DNA of 64,000 nt, taken from assembly GCA_020053735.1 (NCBI GenBank), contig JAGVMP010000018.1:1-64000 (forward strand), written 5' to 3'. The notes below the pieces were generated by a model, which was not told where the DNA came from, did no database searches, and worked only from the letters and a program-made list of their open reading frames with translations. This document shows, one piece after another, positions 9,222-17,156 of this stretch. The translations under genes and the position numbers were made by a program. This DNA comes from Pseudomonadota bacterium. Lineage in GTDB: Bacteria > Pseudomonadota > Gammaproteobacteria > Burkholderiales > Methylophilaceae. The first letter of the stretch is position 1; every line of letters begins with the position of its first letter.

Positions 9222-10040
9222 ATGGCAAATACAGAAAATTCAAGAGAATCTAGATTTGCGATTATTGAATCCTTACTTCTGTGGGAAGGCGAAATCTCGA
9301 ACGAGCGAGTAAGAGAAATACTCGGAATTCAAAAGGTGCAAGCCAGTAGAGTTCTGAGTGAGTATATTGCTTACAATCCAGATCACATTGATAGCAACAC
9401 CTTACGATCCCCATATAAGGCGCAGCCAAATATAATTCCCAAGCACTCTACTGGTAGTATTGAAGAATATATTTCGATAGCAAAATTTTTTGACAGCTCA
9501 GACGAGTTAATTGTTGATGCGCGCTACGACTTGACAACACCTACAGCTGAAATCATATCTCACATATCCTCAGCAATAAGGAAACAGTGTGGCCTAAAAA
9601 TTAACTACCTTTCCATGACAAACCCTAATGGCATGAATCGCATAATTTACCCACATACAATTGTTCGTGCTGGTCGCAGATGGCATGTTAGAGCTTGGTG
9701 TGGAGAGAAAATAGAGTACAGAGACTTTGTTATTGGCAGAATCAAAAATGCATCCATTATCGAAACTGTTTCAAAAAATACTATTGTTAGTGATGTAGAT
9801 TGGAATAATAAGGTCGAATTAATAATTAGGGCACATCCAAAACTAAATAGTGATCAAGCTGCTGTTATTAAATATGAATTCTTTAGCGGCTCAACTTCAA
9901 GAAAATTATTGATAAGAAGCTGTCTTTTGCAATATGTTATCCAAGATATTAGGGCAGCTATTGATTGCGATAAAGAGTTGCCCCCAGAGTATCAATTAGC
10001 TGTATTAAATTTGTCAGATGTTAAGTCTTATCTATTCTAG
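9222..10040 (+). CDS. WYL-domain transcriptional regulator (BrxR/CapW-like) of the Wadjet operon
   Basis: A 272-aa protein from the ATG at 9222; a TTG at 9201 is in frame but sits inside the operator. The N-terminal 60 residues form a winged helix (L-L-L-W-E-G-E-I-S-N-E-R-V-R-E). The centre holds a WYL-type ligand domain with I-N-Y-L-S-M, I-I-Y-P-H-T-I-V, G-R-R-W-H-V-R-A-W and Y-R-D-F-V-I-G-R-I. This is the architecture of BrxR and CapW, repressors that guard BREX and CBASS systems and release on sensing an infection-linked ligand. It is transcribed away from jetA. It is clearly homologous to the regulator at 32005-32901, which sits beside a different defence module. Family firm, target inferred from adjacency. 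Confidence 0.85.
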   Translation: MANTENSRESRFAIIESLLLWEGEISNERVREILGIQKVQASRVLSEYIAYNPDHIDSNTLRSPYKAQPNIIPKHSTGSIEEYISIAKFFDSSDELIVDARYDLTTPTAEIISHISSAIRKQCGLKINYLSMTNPNGMNRIIYPHTIVRAGRRWHVRAWCGEKIEYRDFVIGRIKNASIIETVSKNTIVSDVDWNNKVELIIRAHPKLNSDQAAVIKYEFFSGSTSRKLLIRSCLLQYVIQDIRAAIDCDKELPPEYQLAVLNLSDVKSYLF

Positions 10041-10220
10041 TGTAGGCTGACTCAAAAGTAGCATCTTCACAGCTACATTTATCAAATAGATTGATCCACA
10101 TACTCCAACTCGCAATCAAACACCCTTATAAGCTGCTAGTTACACCATAAACTTATATGAAATAAATCATAAAGGATCGTGAAACTGAGGTTTGTAATTA
10201 GCGTGCATCCAGATAGTTAA

Positions 10221-10454
10221 CTAAACAACACCGCCATAACTAATAGCATTGAGTATTTTCTCGACTTCAATAAGTCCTGAGGCTGATTCAGCTGTAGCAA
10301 AGGGAGTATTGCCTAAAACTGGATGATACTTATTGAACCATTTATCAGCTTTTGATTTTGAACCGAAAGTTTCGATGGCCAGAGCATGAATCTCGGCTAA
10401 GTGAGGTGGAAACGTAGATTTGGTCTTCATGAGCAAACTCCACAAGTGAGGCAT
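10221..10454 (-). CDS. Orphan MbcA/ParS/Xre-type antitoxin (DUF2384 domain)
   Basis: A 77-aa protein whose C-terminal 50 residues match the DUF2384 toxin-binding domain: F-G-S-K-S-K-A-D-K-W-F, a P-V-L-G-N-T-P-F-A-T-A segment, then I-E-V-E-K-I-L-N-A-I-S-Y-G-G. Such domains neutralise RES-type or related toxins. The usual N-terminal Xre helix-turn-helix is missing and no RES toxin lies beside it, so it is an orphan or a stand-alone short form. An internal ATG (M9, 10430) is an alternative start. The first ATG lies only 3 bp after the R-box-like end of the repeat at 10457-10506, as in a cassette gene. Confidence 0.65.
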   Translation of the reverse strand: MPHLWSLLMKTKSTFPPHLAEIHALAIETFGSKSKADKWFNKYHPVLGNTPFATAESASGLIEVEKILNAISYGGVV

Positions 10455-10456
10455 AA

Positions 10457-10506
10457 GCTTTACACGGCATTCTCCGACTCTACTGAACGGTTGCGGGACG
10501 AAAAGC
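10457..10506 (-). repeat. attC-like structured repeat, copy 2
   Basis: The same 50-bp architecture as copies 1 and 3. On the minus strand the ends are GCTTTTC and GTAAAGC, and the pairing extends outward (TAAGCTTT with AAAGCTTA on the plus strand). The arms differ in sequence from the other copies but still pair, while the CGTCCCGCAACCG core is kept, with several changes (for example TTCAGT instead of GTCTAC). It has the same orientation as copy 1, so the two are direct repeats flanking the Wadjet module and the orphan antitoxin. Confidence 0.5.
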
Positions 10507-10693
10507 TTACCTCTAATTTTATTATATTATTTCAGTTCAAGCTTTAATGTAATAATTTTTCACGTCAGTGTAAATTGGTGGGGAAATTGGCGCTTACGTT
10601 AAAAACGGTGCTGCTTCGGAAGCCTTACAGGGCTTGGTATTGCAGAGGGTGAAAGATTTAGAGAAGCGGACTGGAAGTACAAGGAAACAAAAA

Positions 10694-11221
10694 CTAGGCT
10701 TTATCTGGTTGCCCTTTAGTTTTGCCTGATGCTGGTTTTGTGGAAGATGCCAACACCGGAATGATGTCGTCGATGTTTACTGCTATTGTTTTTGTCGCTT
10801 TGACTGATGTATCTTGCAAGGCAACACCTGAACTGATTAATACTTTGATTGGTTGCATGAAACTATCAACTGACTGCAACAGATAGCATCTCGGGTTGTC
10901 AGGATTGTTAGCAACTAAACCTTCTTCTTTTAATGCTGCAAAGATAAAAGCTGCCGTATTAACGGATTTGCCTGCAAAGAAAGTCTGCAAGGTGTACGAA
11001 GTGAGAGGAAATTTACTCGACTCCAGCACAGTGATGATTTTCTGTATAGCAATCCACTCTTTAGAGAACCAGCCGCCACCTGAATTTTTAACAACACGGA
11101 TATAAACATCTGAATCACCGTGACAGCCAAGTTGATATTCCAAACTACTTTTGCCAGATAAAGATTTGCAACTATTGATTTTGATAAAGCGAATATTGTC
11201 GTGCTTAGTAACTTCTTTCAT
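10694..11221 (-). CDS. Hypothetical protein, accessory
   Basis: I do not recognise this 175-aa protein. It has no signal peptide or membrane segment. The N-terminal half includes an S-G-G-G-W-F-S-K-E-W-I-A-I segment followed by a helical stretch that could be a small winged helix (residues 60-110). The C-terminal 30 residues are low-complexity Ser/Thr/Lys. It sits among other minus-strand unknowns, 64 bp beyond the next gene at 11285, and may be co-transcribed with it. Its context (tRNA-linked island, no housekeeping neighbours) suggests a plasmid- or island-borne accessory gene. Confidence 0.6.
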   Translation of the reverse strand: MKEVTKHDNIRFIKINSCKSLSGKSSLEYQLGCHGDSDVYIRVVKNSGGGWFSKEWIAIQKIITVLESSKFPLTSYTLQTFFAGKSVNTAAFIFAALKEEGLVANNPDNPRCYLLQSVDSFMQPIKVLISSGVALQDTSVKATKTIAVNIDDIIPVLASSTKPASGKTKGQPDKA

Positions 11222-11284
11222 ATAGATACTCCATAGAGTTGATGTTTGAAAATGTCCTTCATATAAGATGGCTAAAAACCCGCA

Positions 11285-11785
11285 CTAAGATTTCCATGCG
11301 CTTTCTGTTGCCGCGATATGTTCTGTAACTCTAGCTGCTTGCCATAGATGTTTAGGCACGTAATAGACTGGACCGCCTGCATTGTTCCAGCACAGCAAAA
11401 ATACGACCCATTGCGGTTCGCCTATTGATTCTGCTAAGCAGCAGCAGTTATCCCATGACATCGCCATATCGGTGACGTTAGGCCAAATGCCACCATGCGT
11501 TTCAGCCCATTCGAAATCACAGCCATGAATTTGCAGTAGGTCGGCTTCTACTTCACACACATAAACATTGCCACCTAGAAAGTCTGCATAATCGATAGCA
11601 GCTTCATCTTGTTGAAGTAACCATTGAATGTTGTCACCGGTGATGTCCAAAGCATTTGCAACTGTTGGATGTGGGTTGCTACAAATGCCTAGCATGACTG
11701 CGGCTTGGTCTTGTAGTAGGCGATAGGGGATAACGCCAGATTGATGTTGCTTTAAAGCTTCGTTGAAGTTGTGAATTGTTATCAT
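11285..11785 (-). CDS. Hypothetical protein, accessory
   Basis: Unrecognised protein of 166 aa. The upstream ATG at 11800 is in frame, but an AGGAG lies inside its first codons and is well placed for the ATG at 11783-11785, so I take the latter. It is rich in Trp and Cys (three consecutive Cys near residue 116) and acidic, with no signal peptide. The composition and length resemble small cytoplasmic proteins of mobile regions. A terminator for the upstream transcript lies just before it (11807-11840), so it has its own promoter or is read weakly. Confidence 0.6.
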   Translation of the reverse strand: MITIHNFNEALKQHQSGVIPYRLLQDQAAVMLGICSNPHPTVANALDITGDNIQWLLQQDEAAIDYADFLGGNVYVCEVEADLLQIHGCDFEWAETHGGIWPNVTDMAMSWDNCCCLAESIGEPQWVVFLLCWNNAGGPVYYVPKHLWQAARVTEHIAATESAWKS

Positions 11786-11806
11786 AATTCTCCTTTGCAT
11801 AGACGT

Positions 11807-11842
11807 AAAAAAGCCCGCAGCTAAGTGGCATGCGGGCGGGTT
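11807..11842 (-). terminator. Rho-independent terminator
   Basis: On the minus strand a GCCCGCATGCC ... GCTGCGGGC hairpin is followed by a run of six T. It ends the transcript of the secreted protein gene at 11894-12319. Confidence 0.75.
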
Positions 11843-11893
11843 AATGTTTAATTAAACTAAGATTAGTTGCGCAATATTAAATTACCGAAAATT

Positions 11894-12319
11894 TTAGCGT
11901 TTTTGAGATTTTTTAATGGCTTCAGCTTCAGTAATTTTCTTGGCAGCCTGTTTAATATCGTTATCTCTTAACGTTACATTTATCTCAGATATTAGTTCTT
12001 TGCTACTTTGATCGCTACCTCCTGGACTTAAACTTATTCTCCATCTATCAAGCGCTTTAACGTAGCGATCTGCTGCCTCAACTATTAATGATTCGTATAC
12101 ATCAAGCTCTTTACCATTCAACTCTCTTTTGTAACGACCAAGTGTTAGTCCTAACTCAGTAGCATGACTAGAAAAAGCTGTATAGTCGGAGCCCATTTTA
12201 GTTAGTTCGTAAACATCATAAACATTGTTTTCTAAAGCTTTAAAAGTGGTCGTTTCGGCCAATGCTAGATTGCATGTGAGTATAAATCCTAGTGTTGCCA
12301 ATATTAGTTTGCGGTACAT
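11894..12319 (-). CDS. Secreted or periplasmic hypothetical protein
   Basis: A 141-aa protein beginning with a clear Sec signal peptide (positively charged Y-R-K, a hydrophobic core to residue 18, and an L-A-L-A-E cleavage site near residue 21). The mature part is helical and charged, without recognised domains, and ends in a Lys-rich tail. It is followed by a rho-independent terminator and lies 33 bp downstream of a lipoprotein gene on the same strand, so the two probably form a short operon of envelope proteins. Function unknown. Confidence 0.6.
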   Translation of the reverse strand: MYRKLILATLGFILTCNLALAETTTFKALENNVYDVYELTKMGSDYTAFSSHATELGLTLGRYKRELNGKELDVYESLIVEAADRYVKALDRWRISLSPGGSDQSSKELISEINVTLRDNDIKQAAKKITEAEAIKKSQKR

Positions 12320-12352
12320 AGTTAGTTTCCTTAATTTTAGTTTGAAGTTTAG

Positions 12353-12790
12353 TTATTCATCTACTGGGCCACCACTTTGAAAGCCATCAAAGTGTGCTAA
12401 TCCAGGCTTACCGTTGTTTTGGAAAATCATAAAGTGAGACTCTTTGGGCCCTGTATAACCACCAAGCCGATTTTTGGCATTGATAATACAAACTGAGTAA
12501 TAGCCATAATAGGTTCGGCCATATTCCACATTACCTTCACTACCAGAACCGCCAACTAGCCATGCTTTTTGCGGGGTGTCACATTGATAGGTTGCACTTG
12601 CTGGATCAATCAAATACTGTGACATATACTTTTTAACGGAAGAGAGCATGACTGCCTGAGATACTTTTGAGCCATAGTTCGCGTTAATTTTTTGTTCATG
12701 GGTAGGGGCGGGGGTTTGACAGCCAGCAATTAATACACTGGCAAATATGACGGACATTGCAATAGTTTTTTTATTCAAGATTATCTCCAT
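12353..12790 (-). CDS. Small lipoprotein, hypothetical
   Basis: The open frame extends further upstream (to 12946), but the ATG at 12788-12790 gives a typical lipoprotein signal: K-K-T, hydrophobic segment, then the lipobox L-I-A-G-C. The mature part of about 120 aa contains a Y-L-I-D-P-A-S-A-T-Y-Q-C motif and a G-Y-Y-S-V-C-I-I-N-A-K-N-R-L-G-G-Y-T-G segment seen in small envelope proteins of plasmids and islands; the two Cys may form a disulphide. It is expected in the outer or inner membrane facing the periplasm. Role unknown. Confidence 0.65.
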   Translation of the reverse strand: MEIILNKKTIAMSVIFASVLIAGCQTPAPTHEQKINANYGSKVSQAVMLSSVKKYMSQYLIDPASATYQCDTPQKAWLVGGSGSEGNVEYGRTYYGYYSVCIINAKNRLGGYTGPKESHFMIFQNNGKPGLAHFDGFQSGGPVDE

Positions 12791-12843
12791 TACATGATTA
12801 ATGTGGGTTCTAAAGCGTTTGGTTAAAGGGATTAAAGGGTAAG

Positions 12844-13143
12844 TTGTTGGTATCTTATCCCGTGGTATCAAACACAGCAAGGCTACATGATTATGGTGTG
12901 GCAAAACCTTCACCATCACTCGCAGGACATCCAGCCCTAGTTGCACTGGGAGCTGTTATTCGCGCCGAAAGACTAGTGCAGGGACTTTCTCAAGAAGCGT
13001 TAGCAGATAAAGCCAATATTGACCGTTCTTACATGGGTGGGATTGAGAGGGGTGAGCATAATATCGCCATTGTGAATTTGCTAAAGGTGGCTGATGCGCT
13101 AAATGTAAAGGCATCTACATTCTTAGAAAAAAGCAATTACTAG
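12844..13143 (+). CDS. XRE-family helix-turn-helix regulator
   Basis: The domain spans about residues 35-95: V-I-R-A-E-R-L-V-Q-G-L-S-Q-E-A-L-A (helices 1-2), then D-R-S-Y-M-G-G-I-E-R-G-E (recognition helix) and N-L-L-K-V-A-D-A-L. Single-domain XRE proteins of this size bind short operators as dimers. The start is uncertain: the longest frame opens with TTG at 12844 and a GTG at 12898 would give 81 aa, closer to the family length. It points away from the lipoprotein gene and converges on the membrane protein gene at 13149. Confidence 0.75.
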   Translation: MLVSYPVVSNTARLHDYGVAKPSPSLAGHPALVALGAVIRAERLVQGLSQEALADKANIDRSYMGGIERGEHNIAIVNLLKVADALNVKASTFLEKSNY

Positions 13144-13148
13144 CAACT

Positions 13149-13610
13149 CTATGCAGTGATGATTTCGTAAAGTATGTAAAAGCCAAGAAACGTGAAAACT
13201 GTCATCAACACAATGCGCATTACCAGCATCACCAAAATCAGCACAATCGGTTGAATCACACCCCATATCAAGCTTAGTACATATATCAAGTAGTCAACAA
13301 TCCAACCCCATGCAAGCCTGATGTAGCCATCTTCTTTCCCAGTTTCAACTAATCGTTCGTGACCATGATTCCCCCTATGAACACGTCGATTTCTTAACTT
13401 ATTATTTGCCAAGATAAAGTTAATGCTTTGTTGTGCCTCCATAATGTTGATGTAGCGGTTATTTGTTTCGTTAGTTTCTGATTGGTGTTTAGCGAGGCCG
13501 CGAAATGCTTTGTGAGTTAAGCCAGTTGAGGTGTTTAGAAGGGATTTTGAGACTTGTTTTCCGGTTTTGGTGGGATTGGATTTGCGGTAAGTGATATGTT
13601 TTTGCTTCAA
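13149..13610 (-). CDS. Hypothetical protein with C-terminal membrane segments
   Basis: A 153-aa protein with a basic, polar N-terminal half (many Lys, Arg, Asn, Thr) and a hydrophobic C-terminal 55 residues that should form two or three transmembrane helices (W-G-W-I-V-D-Y-L-I-Y-V-L onward). No known domain is recognised. It ends 6 bp from the convergent XRE gene. Alternative internal starts (M57 in N-I-M-E-A-Q) would leave mainly the membrane part. Function unknown. Confidence 0.5.
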   Translation of the reverse strand: MKQKHITYRKSNPTKTGKQVSKSLLNTSTGLTHKAFRGLAKHQSETNETNNRYINIMEAQQSINFILANNKLRNRRVHRGNHGHERLVETGKEDGYIRLAWGWIVDYLIYVLSLIWGVIQPIVLILVMLVMRIVLMTVFTFLGFYILYEIITA

Positions 13611-13716
13611 TAGGCGCTCCTTGATTTTGAATAATTGTAAAAAACTCTAAAGTTAATACTCACTTAATATAAATTAGTTTTATCATTGCTAAATTACTTA
13701 GAGTGAGTAATTTGAC

Positions 13717-15126
13717 TTGACTTACCATCCACAGCAAACCGTTAAGCTCGCCATAGATTGTTTGTCTGGTGAAATGATCCAAGCAGAAACACTTTTACAA
13801 ATTGATGAAGCAGAATTTTCAGGGATGCGTCGTTCAGCAATGTCAGCGCGTGTTGAACGAAAACGCGGTGGCAATACGGTAAGATTTTTATGTGCAATTT
13901 GTAGGCAAGCGCTGTTTTTATCTAGACGTAAAGAAGGCAATGCTAATCGCTGGTTTGTTCACGATGGCAAGTCTGAAGAGTGCCCATGGTACGAAGGTAA
14001 CAAGTTAACTCCCGAACAAACTAAGGCTTTAATTTATCGTGGGCAACAAGAAGGCGCAAAGCATCAAGAGTATAAAAATTTCTTAGCTCATTGGTTATCC
14101 AAAGATAGCCACGTCTCTAAGATCAGCCAAGAGCAAACAACTTTTAGCGAAGTTGTGAAAGGTGAATGGCGTCGCCCTGATGTCAAATGTCTTTATAAAG
14201 GCAAGCCTCTAGTATTTGAAGTTCAGTTATCTTATACGTTTTTATCTGACGTTATTGCACGAGACGAGTTTTATAAACGAGAAAAGATCTTCATTGTTTG
14301 GGTATTCTCGAAGTTTGAGCTTAATCGCGCCGCCGTAACAGACGAGGCCTTTTTTAACAGAAGAAATGTTTTTGTTTTAGACGATGAAGCACTTAAAGAA
14401 ACCACTGACCAAGGCGTATTAACTTTTAGCGGATATAGGCAACTACCTAAATTAATCAATAAAAATATTTATGATACCTGGGAATCAGGCTTTGTTTCAC
14501 TTGGTTATGTAACATTTCCAACTGATACTTTTCGACCATATTTTTACAATTATGAAGCAGAAAAAACTGCTTTATTAGCACTGCAATCAAAAGAATTACA
14601 GCGCATACAGCTGCAAACATGGCAACAAAGTGTTGATGAATTTATTGATCTTGCAATAGACCACTACGAATCTGATTGCGATGACGATACAAAGAACGCA
14701 TTGTTATCTAAAGTCGATAGGTTAAAAGATAGCTCGTATTGGCGAGAGGAATTCAAGGCGTTGAAAGAGTATGAGTTTAACGGATGGCACGGTGTTTTGT
14801 CTGTACTATTATCTATAAAGCTCAATAGACCCATTAGTTATTCAAAAGACTTTACCGTATATCAAGTAATTGAAGCCGGATTGCGGACTAGCTATAAAGA
14901 CTTTGGTAAGCACGCTAATGCAATACTATATTTGTGGGCATGTAAAACTTACAAACCTACCATGACAACTAAGAATCACTCTTGGATATCAACTTATGCT
15001 AAAAAAGTTAAAAGCTCAATCGATAACAACGAAAATATCTATAGGCGCTTTACTGGCTATGACGAAATAATTAAATTACTTTTTCCTGAGCTAAGAAAGC
15101 ACTTAGCTACAACTTTTGGCACCTAG
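13717..15126 (+). CDS. CoiA/DUF6035-like protein with predicted PD-(D/E)XK nuclease fold
   Basis: A 469-aa protein with a TTG start. Residues 59-90 hold a zinc-finger-like set C-x2-C ... W-F-V-H ... E-C-P-W, and residues 150-172 read E-W-R-R-P-D-V ... V-F-E-V-Q-L-S, a PD-(D/E)XK-type D155 ... E168-x-Q170 site as in CoiA competence proteins and DUF6035. The rest is helical. In CoiA the fold belongs to a nuclease-like protein acting during DNA uptake; DUF6035 members are mostly found in islands and may be defence nucleases. It stands alone between intergenic gaps and converges on the XRE-ImmA gene. Family call is moderate, activity inferred. Confidence 0.65.
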   Translation: MTYHPQQTVKLAIDCLSGEMIQAETLLQIDEAEFSGMRRSAMSARVERKRGGNTVRFLCAICRQALFLSRRKEGNANRWFVHDGKSEECPWYEGNKLTPEQTKALIYRGQQEGAKHQEYKNFLAHWLSKDSHVSKISQEQTTFSEVVKGEWRRPDVKCLYKGKPLVFEVQLSYTFLSDVIARDEFYKREKIFIVWVFSKFELNRAAVTDEAFFNRRNVFVLDDEALKETTDQGVLTFSGYRQLPKLINKNIYDTWESGFVSLGYVTFPTDTFRPYFYNYEAEKTALLALQSKELQRIQLQTWQQSVDEFIDLAIDHYESDCDDDTKNALLSKVDRLKDSSYWREEFKALKEYEFNGWHGVLSVLLSIKLNRPISYSKDFTVYQVIEAGLRTSYKDFGKHANAILYLWACKTYKPTMTTKNHSWISTYAKKVKSSIDNNENIYRRFTGYDEIIKLLFPELRKHLATTFGT

Positions 15127-15159
15127 ACTTTTTACGATAATATTTCAAATAAACTTTTA

Positions 15160-16266
15160 TTAATCTTTTATAAAATCGCTCATCACTATTAGATTTGAAG
15201 GTATATCAAATTCACTAGTCATAATTTCAGGTATAAATTCTGAAATGAACTGCTTATCAACATCAATCATCTCAGCTAATTTTTGTGCTGTGATACGATA
15301 ACTTTCATGTAGTAAACGAACTGAATTTATCAACAACTCTGGTTCTTCAGCAGCAATACGGTAATCTTCTTTTTCTTGTATTGCCTCGCCTGTGCGTTTT
15401 AAGGTAATCACACCAGATTTATACTGTTGGTCATTAATTATATTTAGCTGGTGCGCTCTATATAGTAATGCAGCCTTACTTACTTTCCACTGCAATTTAA
15501 AGTCACTTAAGCCTCGCCAATCAAGTCTATTATTTTTTAACTTCGGAAATAACTTAAGCATCATTTCTTTAGGTATCAGCAACGCGCTTGCAAATCTATT
15601 TGCCTGTGATTCGGTAATCCGATCACCAGTCACTTGTCCTTCATGTAAAACGAAGTGACCAATTTCATGTGCAATATCAAACCTTTGTCTACATACACTT
15701 TTCTTTGCCTCATTTCTAACAATAACTGGCCGGTGTAATTCAATAGAGAGAGCATCAACTTCTGTACTGACACTTTGAAAACTAGTAACAATTGCGCCTA
15801 TATTTTCTGCAAGTCTTGTCATATTAGAAATCGGACCTAAACCTAATCCCCACACCGCTCTACAATGTTCGGCAGCTCGTTCAATATCATCAACACTATT
15901 TATTTCATTAATTGTAGGTATATTCACTGAAGGGAATTTCAGTTCGGCTTCAAGTACAGCAACAAGTCGGCCAAAAATTTCAGCTTTTGCCATTGCTGTA
16001 TGTTTAACCAATGTTCGCGTTGTGAGTAATTTGCGGAAATGAAAATCTTGTTCAGAAATGATTGCTTTTGGTGGTACTGCGAAGAAATTTGGCAAAACAA
16101 ATAGCCTGCTAGCTAAATTAGCTAACAATTCATCAGTAGGTTCAGACTGCCCTGTTTCTAATTTATGAATGTATTGCCTAGTTTTACCAACTTTTCCTGC
16201 TAAATCCTCTAACGATAATTCATTAAATATACGGGCAAGTCTTAATTGACTACCTATGAATGACAC
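15160..16266 (-). CDS. XRE regulator fused to ImmA/IrrE-type zinc metallopeptidase
   Basis: A 368-aa two-domain protein. Residues 5-60 form an XRE helix-turn-helix (L-R-L-A-R-I-F-N-E-L-S-L-E-D-L-A ... Y-I-H-K-L-E-T-G). Residues 140-270 form an ImmA/IrrE (Peptidase_M78) domain with the zinc motif H-E-I-G-H at 200-204 and a downstream E-S-Q-A-N-R-F-A-S-A-L-L-I-P that supplies the third ligand. Such fusions act as repressors that are cleaved, or cleave a partner, after a damage or phage signal. The gene lies 32 bp downstream of an unknown gene on the same strand, probably its partner. Family firm, target unknown. Confidence 0.9.
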   Translation of the reverse strand: MSFIGSQLRLARIFNELSLEDLAGKVGKTRQYIHKLETGQSEPTDELLANLASRLFVLPNFFAVPPKAIISEQDFHFRKLLTTRTLVKHTAMAKAEIFGRLVAVLEAELKFPSVNIPTINEINSVDDIERAAEHCRAVWGLGLGPISNMTRLAENIGAIVTSFQSVSTEVDALSIELHRPVIVRNEAKKSVCRQRFDIAHEIGHFVLHEGQVTGDRITESQANRFASALLIPKEMMLKLFPKLKNNRLDWRGLSDFKLQWKVSKAALLYRAHQLNIINDQQYKSGVITLKRTGEAIQEKEDYRIAAEEPELLINSVRLLHESYRITAQKLAEMIDVDKQFISEFIPEIMTSEFDIPSNLIVMSDFIKD

Positions 16267-16298
16267 TTTTATTCCCTTTTCTCATTGCTTTAACTCAC

Positions 16299-16916
16299 TC
16301 ACTTTTTTGCTTCATTAGGGTTAATACCATCATTCTTATCAGCTGCATTTTTTTCGACTTCTTTGTCACGTATCGCTACTTGAGCTGATGGAATTTCAAC
16401 CGACTCAGGTATAAATTCATCTACAGAATATAATGTTCTATTTTCCTGTGAATGAACCCATTCGCAGATTTTTTCGTTATAGATGTTATAACCAATAAAA
16501 TATACTTTTGAGTCAGACTCACCATGCGACTTGGACACAATAAATCTCCAAGTAACCGGCTTTTGGTCATCTGTTGCAAATAAATCATCAGTGGAATTTT
16601 TCTTAAAAAAACCATCTTTGTTAGGATGCAAAGGGTCGTCTGTGAAAAACCTGCAAGGTATGGTGCCTATTGCAAAAGTGACATCCATGCCTGCATGTAA
16701 AAGGCTTAACCAGTCATATTGACGACCTAGTGCAAGTTGAATAAGCATGTTGCGTTGCCGACCATAAGCAGCGGTTTCTTTTACGTAGTTGTCATCTAAT
16801 GGTGTATTTAACATTTCGATGGTTTCATACCGAATGTCTAATAAATGTTCGGCAATTACGGTTAACCTATCATCTGTTAGATGTTCAGAAAAAAAACTTG
16901 GTGGCAATGTTTTCAT
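16299..16916 (-). CDS. Hypothetical partner of the XRE-ImmA regulator
   Basis: A 205-aa soluble protein with no recognised domain, starting M-K-T-L-P-P-S-F-F and ending in a charged, Lys/Asn-rich tail. It is the first gene of a likely two-gene operon with the XRE-ImmA protein 32 bp downstream. In several islands an ImmA-type protease gene is paired with a small unknown gene that acts as its substrate, toxin or inhibitor; that would fit, but nothing in the sequence proves it. The 240-bp gap upstream (16917-17156) is AT-rich and probably carries divergent promoters for this operon and the PIN gene. Confidence 0.6.
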   Translation of the reverse strand: MKTLPPSFFSEHLTDDRLTVIAEHLLDIRYETIEMLNTPLDDNYVKETAAYGRQRNMLIQLALGRQYDWLSLLHAGMDVTFAIGTIPCRFFTDDPLHPNKDGFFKKNSTDDLFATDDQKPVTWRFIVSKSHGESDSKVYFIGYNIYNEKICEWVHSQENRTLYSVDEFIPESVEIPSAQVAIRDKEVEKNAADKNDGINPNEAKK

Positions 16917-17156
16917 ATCAAACCCTGCATATATGTTGTAATGTCAACCATATTCTTGCATTTAGTTAAATTTGTCAACTACTTTAAGCAATTTTTTTTG
17001 AATTAGTATACCAAGTCATAAAAGGGTAGGAAATTAGCTATCTTTTGGATTATTAAAACAGTATAAAGAAAAAAAGAATACGCATGCTGAATCCAATTGC
17101 TTCAGCGAAAAACTAATAATTAACAAAAAGCAGTTACCTTTAAGTTAGGGAAGTTT

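Noticed and set aside
10586-10600. GGCGCTTAC as an IS66 end matching the partial transposase at the left edge
   Set aside because: A single 9-bp word without a partner end; not enough to support an insertion boundary.
10571-10731. Short plus-strand frame ending F-I-W-L-P-F-S-F-A that reads like a protein C-terminus
   Set aside because: It has no start with a ribosome site, overlaps the end of the gene at 10694 on the other strand, and matches no family I recognise; too short to call even a gene remnant.
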